A stretch of DNA of 64,000 nucleotides. It comes from Bordetella parapertussis (GTDB lineage: Bacteria > Pseudomonadota > Gammaproteobacteria > Burkholderiales > SG8-41). Location: assembly GCA_945864585.1 (NCBI GenBank), contig CAMBCF010000007.1, positions 1-64,000 of the forward strand. Direction: 5' to 3'. The position numbers and the translations under genes are program-made. This document shows positions 10,911-21,563 of the stretch, in pieces; position 1 is the stretch's first letter; every line of letters starts with the position of its first letter. Under the pieces are notes generated by a model. The model made no database searches and was not told the DNA's origin. It saw only the letters and a program-made list of their open reading frames with translations.

Positions 10911-12752
10911 TTAGTGCTCGATACGCGCCTGAATCGACCGCAACACGCCAGCTTTATCGAGGCCGCATGCGGCCAGTTGTAGTGCAGGGTCGCCTTGATC
11001 AATGAAGCGATCGGGCAACCCCAACTGCAGCACCGCCACGTTGCGCCGGTTTTGCTGCAACCATTCAAGCACTGCGCTGCCCGCGCCGCCCATCACCACG
11101 TTTTCTTCCACCGTCACCAGCAACTCATGCGTGTCGGCCAGCGACAATACCAGTTCGCCGTCGAGCGGTTTGACGAAACGCATATTGGCCACGCTGGCGT
11201 TTAATTCCTCGGCCGCCGCCAGCGCCGGCGCGAGCATCGAGCCGAAAGCAAGGATTGCAATCTTCGTGCCACGGCGCCGCAGTTCGCCCTTGCCCACTGC
11301 CAGGGTCTTGAAATCACGTTCTATTTTGACCCCCGGCCCCGCCCCGCGCGGGTAGCGCACCGCCACCGGCGAATTCATGCTGAACGCAGTGGAGAGCATT
11401 TGCCAGCATTCGTTTTCGTCCGCCGGCGTCATCACCGTCATATTGGGCAGGCAACGCAAATACGTCAAATCAAAGCTGCCGTGATGGGTGGCGCCATCGG
11501 CGCCGACCAGGCCTGCGCGATCAAGCGCGAACACCACCGGCAGATTTTGTATCTGCACATCGTGTATCAATTGATCAAAGCCGCGCTGCAAAAATGTCGA
11601 ATAAATCGCCAGCACCGGTTTCGCGCCATCGCACGCGAGGCCTGCCGCAAATGTCACCGCGTGTTGCTCGGCGATGCCCGCATCGAAATAACGCCCGGGA
11701 AACTGCTCTGCGAACTGCACCATGCCGGAACCTTCGCGCATCGCCGGCGTGATGCCCACCAGCCGCGGGTCGTGCGCCGCCATCGCGCACAGCCACTCGC
11801 CGAACACCTGCATGTAAGCAGGCTTGCCAGCGGATTTGCTGCCGGCGATACCATCGGCCGAATCAAACTTCGACACCCCGTGATACAGCACCGGATCGGC
11901 TTCGGCGAGTTTGTAGCCCTGCCCTTTGCGCGTGACCACGTGTAAAAATTGCGGCCCCTTCAGCTGTTTGATGTTGTTGAGCGTGGGCAGCAGCGCATCC
12001 AGATCATGCCCGTCTATGGGGCCGATATAGTTAAAGCCGAATTCCTCGAACATCGTACTCGGCGTCACCATGCCCTTGACGTGTTCCTCGGCGCGACGCG
12101 CAATGGGGCCTAACACTCTTTGCCCCAGGCCTTTTGCCCGGGCATAGAAGCGGCCCGACATGAGCCTGGCCAGATATTTGTTCAACGCTCCCACCGGCGG
12201 TGAAATCGACATATCGTTGTCGTTCAGAATCACCAGCAGATTGACATCCATGTCACCCGCATTATTGAGCGCCTCGAACGCCATGCCCGCAGTCATCGCG
12301 CCATCGCCGATGATCGCCACTGCCTGACGCGGTACGCCGGCGAGTTTGGCGGCGACTGCCATGCCCAGCGCCGCGCTGATCGAGGTGCTGGAATGCGCCG
12401 TGCCAAAGGTGTCGTATTCCGATTCGCTGCGCTGTGGAAAGCCCGACAGCCCTTGCCACATGCGCAAGGTGTTCATGCGCTCGCGGCGGCCGGTGAGTAT
12501 TTTGTGGCCGTAGGTTTGATGTCCCACGTCCCACACCAGCCGGTCGTGCGGTGTATTGAACACGTAATGTAATGCGATTGTAAGCTCTACCGTGCCGAGG
12601 TTTGACGACAGGTGGCCGCCGGTCTGGCTCACCGAATCAATCAGATACTGACGCAATTCACCGGCCAGCCGGTGCAACTGGCTGCGCTCCAGTTGACGCA
12701 ACAGGTGCGGCGTTTCTATGGATTTAAGTAATTCGTACATCGGCAGCGTCAA
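10911..12752 (-). CDS. dxs: 1-deoxy-D-xylulose-5-phosphate synthase
   Basis: [32 protein letters not shown], 613 aa. Confidence 0.97.
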   Translation of the reverse strand: MTLPMYELLKSIETPHLLRQLERSQLHRLAGELRQYLIDSVSQTGGHLSSNLGTVELTIALHYVFNTPHDRLVWDVGHQTYGHKILTGRRERMNTLRMWQGLSGFPQRSESEYDTFGTAHSSTSISAALGMAVAAKLAGVPRQAVAIIGDGAMTAGMAFEALNNAGDMDVNLLVILNDNDMSISPPVGALNKYLARLMSGRFYARAKGLGQRVLGPIARRAEEHVKGMVTPSTMFEEFGFNYIGPIDGHDLDALLPTLNNIKQLKGPQFLHVVTRKGQGYKLAEADPVLYHGVSKFDSADGIAGSKSAGKPAYMQVFGEWLCAMAAHDPRLVGITPAMREGSGMVQFAEQFPGRYFDAGIAEQHAVTFAAGLACDGAKPVLAIYSTFLQRGFDQLIHDVQIQNLPVVFALDRAGLVGADGATHHGSFDLTYLRCLPNMTVMTPADENECWQMLSTAFSMNSPVAVRYPRGAGPGVKIERDFKTLAVGKGELRRRGTKIAILAFGSMLAPALAAAEELNASVANMRFVKPLDGELVLSLADTHELLVTVEENVVMGGAGSAVLEWLQQNRRNVAVLQLGLPDRFIDQGDPALQLAACGLDKAGVLRSIQARIEH

Positions 12753-13648
12753 AATTTCCGCAGCACGATAAAGTCCGCCAGTTGCCGCAGACGAAACGCA
12801 CGCACCCCAAACCCTTGCAGCGCCGTCATCGCCTGCACACGAAGTTCCTCGGCAAAAACTCGTGCCCGCACCAAACCCATGTTACTGACATAGGTGGGCT
12901 TGCCCTGCTGCGCATCCTTGCCGGCGGTTTTACCCAGTGTCGCGGTGGTGGCATCGGCGTCGAGCACATCATCGACCACTTGAAACGCCAGGCCAATCAG
13001 CTTGGCGAACGTATCCACCTGGGCATGTTCCTGCGCGCTCAGCGGCGCGCCACAGCGCAGTCCCAGCAAAGCCGCAGCGCGGATGATCGCGCCGGTCTTG
13101 TGTATGTGCATGAATTCCAGTTCCGTCACTGTCAGTTCTTTGCCCACGGATGCAAGATCAATCGCCTGCCCGCCCGCCATGCCGCGGGAGCCCGAAGCCA
13201 CTGCCAGCAAGCGGGTCATTTCAAGCTGCACTGAAGCGTCGTCACTGAGCTTGTTGTCCGTCATCACCTGAAAGGCCAGACTTTGCAGCGCATCACCCAC
13301 CAGCAACGCGGTGGCTTCGTCGTACTCGACGTGGCAGGTGGGTTTGCCCCGGCGCAATACATCGTCGTCCATGCACGGCAGATCGTCGTGCACCAGCGAA
13401 TAGGCGTGAATGATTTCCACCGCGGCGCCTGCCAGCGCTACGCGCTGCAGATCGGCGCCCGACAACTCACCGGCGGCGAATGCCAGCAGCGGCCGCACAC
13501 GCTTGCCCCCGCCTAGCACCGCGTAGCGCATGGCATGATGCAGGCGTTGCGGCGCGAGCTCCGGCGCCGGCAGCAATTGTTGCAGGACGCTTTCAACGCG
13601 GCTTTGGCCGGCCGCAGCCCAGGCCTGAAAATCAGCGGGATTTTTCAC
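12749..13648 (-). CDS. ispA: Polyprenyl (farnesyl) diphosphate synthase
   Basis: [19 protein letters not shown] (FARM), [10 protein letters not shown] (SARM). Confidence 0.94.
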   Translation of the reverse strand: MKNPADFQAWAAAGQSRVESVLQQLLPAPELAPQRLHHAMRYAVLGGGKRVRPLLAFAAGELSGADLQRVALAGAAVEIIHAYSLVHDDLPCMDDDVLRRGKPTCHVEYDEATALLVGDALQSLAFQVMTDNKLSDDASVQLEMTRLLAVASGSRGMAGGQAIDLASVGKELTVTELEFMHIHKTGAIIRAAALLGLRCGAPLSAQEHAQVDTFAKLIGLAFQVVDDVLDADATTATLGKTAGKDAQQGKPTYVSNMGLVRARVFAEELRVQAMTALQGFGVRAFRLRQLADFIVLRKF

Positions 13649-13652
13649 GAAC

Positions 13653-13880
13653 TCACTGTCCGGGTGCGCCGAAATTTTTCAGCACTCCGTCTTCGAGAAT
13701 CTTGACCTGCTGTTGCGCATCCTGCAAAGCATTTTGGCAAAATTTCATCAGCTCCGCGCCGCGCTTATACGCGGCGAGGGATTTTTCCAGCGGCAACTGC
13801 CCAGCCTCCATCTCCGCTACGATCTCTTCCAATTCAGCGAGCGCGGATTCAAAGGTTTGCGGTTTGGCGGGTTTGGACAT
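13653..13880 (-). CDS. xseB: Exodeoxyribonuclease VII small subunit
   Basis: TFESALAELEEIVAEMEAGQLPLEKSLAAYKRGAELMKFCQ. Confidence 0.93.
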   Translation of the reverse strand: MSKPAKPQTFESALAELEEIVAEMEAGQLPLEKSLAAYKRGAELMKFCQNALQDAQQQVKILEDGVLKNFGAPGQ

Positions 13881-14178
13881 AAGCGGGCTATTGCGGAAAT
13901 TGCCGGACTATTCGCTGCGACGTGTCAGCTTGAAGCGGCAAACCGCGGGACACACCATGTAGAGAGGGAAAGCGAAAGGGTAGCGCAATCAGTGGTTTGC
14001 GGTCAATGAATAGCCGCATGCTGTCAAAAACAGGGCGAACTCTGACGCCTTGCTGGATGCAAGCGAGTATAAAGCACCCGTGTGCAAGGTACCGCGCGCT
14101 GCCGCGACCAAGTAAAATGCAGCGGTAAACAGCCTGCCAGCCGCAAGCCAACCCTGGGAAGATACTGGAGATACAAGG

Positions 14179-15144
14179 ATGCACGCCACGCTGCCGCTGA
14201 TGGAAGTCAGCGATTTTCCGTCCCTGCGCCGCAACCGCGTAGACACGCTGCAGGTTAATCTGGGCTACAAATGCAACCAGAGTTGCTTGCACTGCCATGT
14301 GAATGCAGGACCGACACGCACCGAGGCGATGAGCCGCGAAACGATTTTTGAAGTCGTCGCGTTTCTCAAATCAGCGGGAATCGCCACGCTGGACATCACC
14401 GGCGGCGCGCCGGAATTGCATCCGCATTTTCGCCTGCTGGTGAAAGCCGCGCGTGACATCGGCGTGCGCGTGATGGATCGCTGCAACCTTACTATACTGC
14501 ACCAGCCGGGGCAGCAGGATCTGGCGGATTTCCTGCGGGACTATGGCGTGGAAATCGTGGCGTCACTGCCCTGTTATCTCGAAGAGAATGTCGACCGGCA
14601 ACGCGGCAAGGGCGTGTTCGACGCCAGCATTCGAGCGCTGCAACTGCTCAACAGCAAAGGTTATGGTCAGCGCGGATCAGCGCTCAAACTCAGTCTCGTT
14701 TATAACCCGCAGGGCGCCGTGCTGCCACCGGCGCAAGGCCCGCTGGAAGCGGATTACCACCAACACCTCGGCAGTCACTTTGGCATCGAGTTCAACGAAC
14801 TCTATGTCATCACCAACATGCCGATACAGCGTTTTGGCAGCACGCTGATTTCCCAAGGACAGTTCGGTCACTACATGGATCTGCTGAAAAACGCCTATCA
14901 GCCGGCGAATCTGGCATCGGTGATGTGCCGCACGCTGCTGTCGGTGGATTGGCGCGGCTATGTCTACGATTGCGACTTTAATCAAATGCTCGGCCTGCCG
15001 CTGGCATGGAACAACAAGCCGCGCACGCATTTACGCGAGTTGATGGGCGCGGACCTCACGCATAATCCGATCGTCGTCAAAGACCATTGCTATGGCTGCA
15101 CCGCCGGGCAAGGCTCGAGTTGCAGCGGCGCGCTCGCGGCTTAG
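14179..15144 (+). CDS. arsS: Arsenosugar biosynthesis radical SAM protein ArsS
   Basis: Radical SAM motif CNQSCLHC; C-terminal Cys cluster DHCYGCTAGQGSSCSGAL. Confidence 0.88.
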   Translation: MHATLPLMEVSDFPSLRRNRVDTLQVNLGYKCNQSCLHCHVNAGPTRTEAMSRETIFEVVAFLKSAGIATLDITGGAPELHPHFRLLVKAARDIGVRVMDRCNLTILHQPGQQDLADFLRDYGVEIVASLPCYLEENVDRQRGKGVFDASIRALQLLNSKGYGQRGSALKLSLVYNPQGAVLPPAQGPLEADYHQHLGSHFGIEFNELYVITNMPIQRFGSTLISQGQFGHYMDLLKNAYQPANLASVMCRTLLSVDWRGYVYDCDFNQMLGLPLAWNNKPRTHLRELMGADLTHNPIVVKDHCYGCTAGQGSSCSGALAA

Positions 15145-15180
15145 CCGGCACGGGGCTAACCGTCAGCATGGATACGGGCC

Positions 15181-16167
15181 ATGGTGCTCGCGCAACCCGG
15201 CCGTAACTGTCCGCTGCACTATCGTTACGCGCCCGCCGCGTTCGCGCGCGCGCCCGAGGTGCACGCTACGACCCTGTACGTGATCGGCGGGCTCTACGGC
15301 AATATGCCCGCACTGGACGCTGTGCTTGAGCTCGCCGCACACGAGGCAGGCGCGGTGACGCTGGTGTTCAACGGTGATTTCAACTGGTTCAATATCGACG
15401 ACGCCGGGTTTCGCGCAATCAATAGTGTCGTGCTGCGTCATCACGCACTGCGCGGTAATGTCGAGACCGAGATCGCGGGTGATGATAGCGACGCGGGCTG
15501 CGGCTGCGCTTACCCGGATTACGTCGCTGCCGATGAAGTCGCGCGCTCCAACGACATTAGCGTGAAGCTGCGCGAAACCGCCCGCCGCTATCCCGCGTTG
15601 CGCGCGCAACTGGCGGCGCTGCCCATGCATTTGGTTGCCGAGGTTGGCGGTGTGCGTGTGGCTATCGTCCATGGCGACCTCGAATCACTCGCCGGGTGGA
15701 CGCTGTCGCAGGAAGCTATCACGCTGGATGCCACTAAAAATACGTTTCAAAAACAAATAGTTACATCTAATTGTCCGATCATAGCCAGCAGCCACACCTG
15801 CCTGCCGGTGGCGCTCACGCTCGACACCGCGCTGGGACGCTGTGCGGTTTTCAACAACGGTGCGGCAGGCATGCCGAATTTTCGCGACACGCAGTTTGGC
15901 GTTATCACGCGCGTTGCGGCTACACCCGCCCCACAGGTCACAGCGCTTTATGGCACGCGCATCGGCGACATTCATGTCGAGGCGCTTCCTGCGCATTACG
16001 ATCATGCGCGCTGGCAGCGCGAATTTCTCGGCAACTGGCCGGCCGGCAGCGCGGGCCATTTGTCGTACTATTCGCGAATGACACGCGGCCCGGCTTACGC
16101 CATCACCAACGCCAACCGTCTGACTGTAAGCCACTGCGGGTCTGTGCGACCAACGGCTAGCGCCTGA
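15181..16167 (+). CDS. Metallophosphoesterase-like protein
   Basis: VIGGLYGNMPALDAV, FNGDFNWFNID, GNVETEI, HGDLESLAGW motifs. Confidence 0.75.
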   Translation: MVLAQPGRNCPLHYRYAPAAFARAPEVHATTLYVIGGLYGNMPALDAVLELAAHEAGAVTLVFNGDFNWFNIDDAGFRAINSVVLRHHALRGNVETEIAGDDSDAGCGCAYPDYVAADEVARSNDISVKLRETARRYPALRAQLAALPMHLVAEVGGVRVAIVHGDLESLAGWTLSQEAITLDATKNTFQKQIVTSNCPIIASSHTCLPVALTLDTALGRCAVFNNGAAGMPNFRDTQFGVITRVAATPAPQVTALYGTRIGDIHVEALPAHYDHARWQREFLGNWPAGSAGHLSYYSRMTRGPAYAITNANRLTVSHCGSVRPTASA

Positions 16168-16187
16168 AACAAAGCCCGGGGAATTCC

Positions 16188-18398
16188 ATGAAAAAAAGCA
16201 AAATTCTGCTGCTCGTAATTCTCGCCGCCGCCGTCGCAGCATTTTTTGTTTTTGATCTGAAGCAGTATTTCAGCCTCGATTACTTTAAATCACAGCGCGC
16301 GGTGATTGATGCGTACGTCGCCAGCAACCCGCTGCAGGCCGGGCTGATTTTCTTCGCTATTTACGTGGTGGTGACCGGGCTGTCGCTGCCGGGCGCGGCG
16401 ATCATGACTCTGATCGGTGGCGCGGTGTTCGGCCTGTTGTGGGGCACCGTGCTGGTGTCTTTTGCCTCGTCGGCGGGAGCGACACTGGCGTTTCTGGCGT
16501 CGCGCTTTTTGCTGCGCGACTGGGTGCAGGCCAGGTTCGGCGACAAGCTGAAACCCATCAACGACGGGGTGGCGAAAGAAGGCGCGTTTTATTTGTTCGC
16601 GCTGCGGCTGGTGCCGGCGTTTCCGTTTTTCGTGATCAACCTGGTGATGGGGCTCACGTCGATCAAGACCATGACTTTTTATTGGGTAAGCCAGCTCGGC
16701 ATGCTGGCGGGCACCATCGTTTATGTGTATGCCGGCACGCAGTTGGGCGAATTCAAAATCGGCGCGGGTTTGATATTTGCGTTCGTGCTGCTGGGCATTT
16801 TCCCGCTGATTGCAAAGAAATTTCTGGATGCATTGAAAGCGCGCAAGGTCTACGCCCGGTGGACACGCCCCGCAAGCTACCAGCGCAACGTGGTGGTGAT
16901 CGGCGCAGGCGCGGCGGGCCTGGTCACCTCGTACATCGCGGCCGCGGTAAAAGCCAAAGTAACGCTGATCGAAAAGCATCATATGGGCGGCGATTGTTTG
17001 AACACCGGCTGTGTGCCGTCGAAAGCACTGATCCGCTCGGCCAAACTGCTGTCGCACATCAAACGCTCGCAGGAATTCGGCATCCGGCAGGCGAGTGCGG
17101 AGTTTGATTTCGCCGACGTGATGGCGCGGGTGCAGAGTGTGATCAAGGCGGTCGAGCCGCATGACTCCGTCGAGCGCTATGCCAGCCTGGGCGTCGAATG
17201 CGTGCACGGCGAAGCACGCATCGTGTCGCCGTGGGAAGTCAAAGTTCAAACCGCTGACGGCGAGAAAACCTTTACCACCAAAAATATCGTGATCGCCGCC
17301 GGCGCGCGTCCTTTCATACCGCCGATAGCGGGGTTGGCGGAAGCGAATCCGCTCACCTCTGACACGGTGTGGAATCTGCGCGCGCTGCCAAAGCGCCTGG
17401 TGGTGCTGGGCGGCGGGCCTATCGGCTCGGAACTCACGCAATGCTTCGCGCGCTTCGGTTCGCAGGTGACACAGGTGGAAATGCTGCCGCGCATCCTGAT
17501 TCGCGAAGACCCGGAAGTGTCGGGGCTGGTGATGAAGCGCTTTCAGGCGGAAGGCATCGATGTGTTGATCAATCACAAGGCCAAGCAAGTGGTCACTGAG
17601 AACGGCGAAAAATTCCTGGTCGTTGAAAACAACGGCACCGACACACGCATCGCCTTCGATGAAATTCTGTGCGCGGTGGGCCGCGTCGCCAATCTCAAGG
17701 GCTATGGGCTGGAAGAACTCGGCATTCCTGCTGCGCGGGTGGTGGAAGTCAACGAGTATCTGGAAACCATCTACCCCAATATTTTCGCCTGCGGCGACGT
17801 GGCCGGCCCTTATCAGTTCACGCACACCGCCGCACACATGGCGTGGTACTGCGCGGTGAATGCGCTGTTCGGCAATCTCAAAAAATTCAAGGTCGATTAC
17901 TCGGTGGTGCCGTGGTGCACATTTACCGACCCCGAGGTGGCGCGCGTCGGGATCAATGAAACCGAAGCCCTTGAAAGAAAAATCCCGCACGAGGTTTACA
18001 CCTACGGCATCGACGATCTCGACCGCGCGATTGCCGACGGCGAGGCGCATGGCCTGGTCAAAGTAATCACAACGCCGGGCAGCGACAAAATACTTGGCGT
18101 CACCATCGCCGGGGAACACGCAGGTGATCTGCTGGTCGAATACGTCGCGGCAATGAAACACGGCTTCGGCCTCAACAAAATACTCGGCACCATTCACATC
18201 TACCCGACGCTGGGCGAAGCCAATAAGTATGCGGCGGGGGTGTGGAAGAAAGCGCAGACCACCGAGCAGCAGTTGCGTTTTGCCACCGCGTTCAATGATT
18301 GGCGACGCGGCGCCAGTGGTTTTGGCGCAGTGTTTAGCGCCGCGTTTGGATTACTGGGCCAAGGCGCCAAGGCCACGCCGCAAGCCGGGCACCACTAA
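16188..18398 (+). CDS. TVP38/TMEM64 (DedA-like) membrane domain fused to a MerA/dihydrolipoamide-dehydrogenase-like FAD oxidoreductase
   Basis: N-terminal ~220 aa TVP38-type membrane region, then VVVIGAGAAGLVTSYIAAAVKAKVTLIEKHHMGGDCLNTGCVPSKAL, one 736-aa frame. Confidence 0.9.
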   Translation: MKKSKILLLVILAAAVAAFFVFDLKQYFSLDYFKSQRAVIDAYVASNPLQAGLIFFAIYVVVTGLSLPGAAIMTLIGGAVFGLLWGTVLVSFASSAGATLAFLASRFLLRDWVQARFGDKLKPINDGVAKEGAFYLFALRLVPAFPFFVINLVMGLTSIKTMTFYWVSQLGMLAGTIVYVYAGTQLGEFKIGAGLIFAFVLLGIFPLIAKKFLDALKARKVYARWTRPASYQRNVVVIGAGAAGLVTSYIAAAVKAKVTLIEKHHMGGDCLNTGCVPSKALIRSAKLLSHIKRSQEFGIRQASAEFDFADVMARVQSVIKAVEPHDSVERYASLGVECVHGEARIVSPWEVKVQTADGEKTFTTKNIVIAAGARPFIPPIAGLAEANPLTSDTVWNLRALPKRLVVLGGGPIGSELTQCFARFGSQVTQVEMLPRILIREDPEVSGLVMKRFQAEGIDVLINHKAKQVVTENGEKFLVVENNGTDTRIAFDEILCAVGRVANLKGYGLEELGIPAARVVEVNEYLETIYPNIFACGDVAGPYQFTHTAAHMAWYCAVNALFGNLKKFKVDYSVVPWCTFTDPEVARVGINETEALERKIPHEVYTYGIDDLDRAIADGEAHGLVKVITTPGSDKILGVTIAGEHAGDLLVEYVAAMKHGFGLNKILGTIHIYPTLGEANKYAAGVWKKAQTTEQQLRFATAFNDWRRGASGFGAVFSAAFGLLGQGAKATPQAGHH

Positions 18399-18426
18399 CA
18401 GCGCACCACTAGGATCATGAAATAAT

Positions 18427-19248
18427 ATGCATATAAAACAAATAGTTACAATGTTTTCACTGTGCTTACTGACGGCAACTGCCGCGTGGAGCCAGTTCGA
18501 TCACAGCCACGCGCAATGGTCGGTGTTGCTGAAAAAGCACGTGGTCGTCATCGACGGCGGCAAAGCCTCGCAGGTGCGCTACGCAGGCATGGCAGCGGAT
18601 CGCGCGCAACTGAAAAGCTACCTTGAAGCACTCGCCAAAGTAAGCGAAGCCGACTTCAAAGGCTGGAATAAAAACCAGCAACTTGCTTTTCTGATCAACG
18701 CCTACAACGCCAACATGGTCGAGAAAATTCTGCTGCGTTACCCCCACATCAAATCGGTGTGGGACTATGGCAAGCTGTTTGGTCATCCGTTCAAGGATAA
18801 TTTCATCAATCTGTTTGGCCGCAAAATGACGCTCGACAATATCGAGCATGACACCATACGCGCACCCGGCGCCTACGATGATCCGCGCATCCACTTCGCA
18901 GTGAATTGCGCGGCCATCAGTTGTCCCATGCTGCGTGAAGAAGCCTACGCAGGCGACCGCGTAGAGGCACAGCTTGAAGAGCAAACCGTGCGCTTTCTCT
19001 CCGACCGTTCACGCAACCGCGCCAGCGCCGACGGCAAGTTGGAAGTCTCGAAACTTTTCGATTTCTCACCTTGGTACGGCAATGATTTCCGCAAAGGGCA
19101 CAAGGGCTTCAAGACGCTGGAGAGTCTTTTTGCCAAATACGCGACCCTGCTCAGCGACAACGCAGAGCACCAAAAAATCATTCGCGACGGTAAGGCTGAA
19201 ATTAAGCATCTGGATTACGATTGGGGCTTGAATTCGGTGAACAAGTGA
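18427..19248 (+). CDS. DUF547 domain protein, secreted
   Basis: LAFLINAYNANMVEKILLRYP... FAVNCAAISCPMLREEAY; signal peptide. Confidence 0.88.
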   Translation: MHIKQIVTMFSLCLLTATAAWSQFDHSHAQWSVLLKKHVVVIDGGKASQVRYAGMAADRAQLKSYLEALAKVSEADFKGWNKNQQLAFLINAYNANMVEKILLRYPHIKSVWDYGKLFGHPFKDNFINLFGRKMTLDNIEHDTIRAPGAYDDPRIHFAVNCAAISCPMLREEAYAGDRVEAQLEEQTVRFLSDRSRNRASADGKLEVSKLFDFSPWYGNDFRKGHKGFKTLESLFAKYATLLSDNAEHQKIIRDGKAEIKHLDYDWGLNSVNK

Positions 19249-19372
19249 ACGGGTGAACGAGTCAACGGGCAAACTGCGGCGCCCCATCCTTGCCACGGAG
19301 CGTCCCCTGCGGGGTTACCCGTTCACTCGCTCACTCGTTCACCCGTTCACGCCCTAGCCCCTTCACGCCCTT

Positions 19373-20065
19373 ATGCCCCTCTCCATCATCATCCCCTGCC
19401 TGAACGAAGCCGAAGGCATTGTTGATGCGCTCGCAGTACTGGCGCCGTTGCGCGCGCGCGGCGTGGAAATCGTGGTGGTGGATGGCGGCAGCGAGGATGC
19501 CAGCGCCACGCTGGCGCGTGCGTTCGCCGATCAGGTGATCACCGCTACCCGCGGCCGCGCCATGCAAATGAACGCGGGTGCAGCGCAGGCGCGAGGCGAT
19601 ATTCTGTTGTTTTTGCACGCGGATTGCCGTCTGCCTGCCAGTGCGGACCGGCTGCTTACCGATGGCCTGAATCGCGCGCAAAAGACCTGGGGGCGATTTG
19701 ACGTTGAGCTGCGCGGGAAAAATCCGTTGCTGCGCGTGGTCGGCGCGCTGATGAATTTGCGCTCGCGCTTGACCGGTGTTTCAACCGGCGATCAGGGCCT
19801 TTTCGTGACGCGCTCGCTGTTTGAAGCGGTGGGCGGATTTCCGCAAATCGCACTGATGGAAGATGTCGCTCTGAGCAAGCGCTTGACGCGTTATGGCGGT
19901 CCACTCAATCTGCGCCATCGCATGGTGGTGTCCGGCCGCCGCTGGGAAAAACACGGTGTGTTGCGCACGGTGTTGTTGATGTGGTGGTTGCGCTTGCAGT
20001 ACTGGCTGGGGGCAGACCCCGGCAAACTGGCGCGCGCCTACCTGCCCCATGCCCCCAAGCTGTGA
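19373..20065 (+). CDS. TIGR04283 family arsenosugar-type glycosyltransferase
   Basis: MPLSIIIPCLNEAEGIVDALAVL... VVDGGSEDAS; next to arsS cluster. Confidence 0.85.
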   Translation: MPLSIIIPCLNEAEGIVDALAVLAPLRARGVEIVVVDGGSEDASATLARAFADQVITATRGRAMQMNAGAAQARGDILLFLHADCRLPASADRLLTDGLNRAQKTWGRFDVELRGKNPLLRVVGALMNLRSRLTGVSTGDQGLFVTRSLFEAVGGFPQIALMEDVALSKRLTRYGGPLNLRHRMVVSGRRWEKHGVLRTVLLMWWLRLQYWLGADPGKLARAYLPHAPKL

Positions 20066-20693
20066 CGCGCTGACCATAGTCTTCGCCAAAGCGCCGCGCG
20101 CGGGGGAGGTGAAAACACGGCTGATTCCGCTGTTGGGTGCGGAAGGCGCCGCAGCATTGCACCGCCAGCTCGTGCATCGCACGCTGGTCACCGCTACAGA
20201 GGCCGGCCTGGGGCCGGTGGAGCTGCACGCAACACACAGCCTCGATGATGCTTTTTTGCAGGACAGCGCGCGCCGCTTTGGCGTGGTGCTCACGCCGCAG
20301 CGCGGAGACGATTTGGGTAAGCGCCTGTGCAACGCTTTCGATGACGGCCTGGTGCGCCATTCGCGCGTGATTATCATCGGCACCGATTGCCCGGTGCTCA
20401 CGGTGCTGCATTTGCACGCGGCACAAGCCGCACTGTCGTGCGGCAACGACGCCGTGCTGATCCCCGCCGAAGACGGCGGTTATGCGTTGATCGGTCTCAC
20501 ACGTTGCGACGATCGGCTGTTTGAAAATATCGCGTGGGGCTGCGACAGCGTGATCAAAGCCACGCGCGAGCGGCTCAAGTCACTGCACTGGCAGTGGCAG
20601 GAACTGGAAACACTGTGGGATATTGATCGCCCGGAAGATTACCGCCGTTGGTCCGAATTGCTAGTGCTCAATAAAAACAATGCACTGGCGTAA
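20049..20693 (+). CDS. TIGR04282 family (DUF2064) arsenosugar-type glycosyltransferase
   Basis: LTIVFAKAPRAGEVKTRLIPLLGAEGAAALHRQL; IIIGTDCPVL; overlaps previous gene. Confidence 0.87.
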   Translation: MPPSCDALTIVFAKAPRAGEVKTRLIPLLGAEGAAALHRQLVHRTLVTATEAGLGPVELHATHSLDDAFLQDSARRFGVVLTPQRGDDLGKRLCNAFDDGLVRHSRVIIIGTDCPVLTVLHLHAAQAALSCGNDAVLIPAEDGGYALIGLTRCDDRLFENIAWGCDSVIKATRERLKSLHWQWQELETLWDIDRPEDYRRWSELLVLNKNNALA

Positions 20694-21426
20694 TCGTTTT
20701 TACGCTGTGCTGGCGGCGTGCTGCGTGAGCGCGTTGGCGTGGGCACAGGCCGACACCTTGGTCGCTGGCGCGTTCTCGGCGCTCAAACCCGGCGCAACAC
20801 TGCCGCAAAACTGGAAGCCGCTGGGCGTCGGCAGCACCATACCGCGCACGCGCTACTCGCTGGTGGACGACGGCGGCGGCACTACCGTTATCAAGGCCGA
20901 AGCGAACGCTTCGGCTGCGGGACTTATCCGCAGTATCAAGGTGAATCTCGCGGAATTCCCCACACTCACATGGCGCTGGAAAATTTCCAACCTCTACAAG
21001 AACAGCGACATACGCAGCAAACAGGGCGACGACTACCCGGCGCGCGTTTACGTAATGTTCGACTACCCGCTGGAAAAACTGTCGTTCATTGATCGCATCA
21101 AGCTGCGCATCGCACGCGCGCTGCATCCGAACCTGCCTTCAGCCACGATTTGCTATGTGTGGGATAACACCGCGCCCGCTGGCACCATCGTCGCGAGCAG
21201 TTACACCAGCCTGGTGCGCATGATCGTGGTTGAAAGTGGCGCGTCCCGTGTAAACCAGTGGCTCGCCCCTGAGCGCGATGTGGCGGCTGATTTCAAGGCG
21301 GCTTTTGGTGACGCTGCGCCGCCGGTAATAGCGGTCGCCATTGCCACCGATAGCGATAACACCGGCGAATCGGCGGTTGCTTTCTACGGCGATATTTCTT
21401 TTTATAAACAGAAAGTTACCCAGTGA
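20680..21426 (+). CDS. DUF3047 family protein
   Basis: LTWRWKISNLYKNSDIRSKQGDDYPARVYVMFDYP; signal peptide. Confidence 0.8.
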   Translation: MHWRNRFYAVLAACCVSALAWAQADTLVAGAFSALKPGATLPQNWKPLGVGSTIPRTRYSLVDDGGGTTVIKAEANASAAGLIRSIKVNLAEFPTLTWRWKISNLYKNSDIRSKQGDDYPARVYVMFDYPLEKLSFIDRIKLRIARALHPNLPSATICYVWDNTAPAGTIVASSYTSLVRMIVVESGASRVNQWLAPERDVAADFKAAFGDAAPPVIAVAIATDSDNTGESAVAFYGDISFYKQKVTQ

Positions 21427-21563
21427 TACGGAATTTGTCGTTGCAATTTGCCGGGACATGAGGAAAAATAGCGTCCTCCCTGCTCATAAAATCCTTGAAA
21501 ATCAGTCCCTTAGATCATACTTACCCCTAATCCGGTAAGTGACTTTTATGTCGCACCTACTGC

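Noticed and set aside
16290-18197. 635-aa antisense ORF
   Set aside because: Mirror of the TVP38-flavoprotein gene in GC-rich DNA; Arg/His-rich composition with no recognisable domain.
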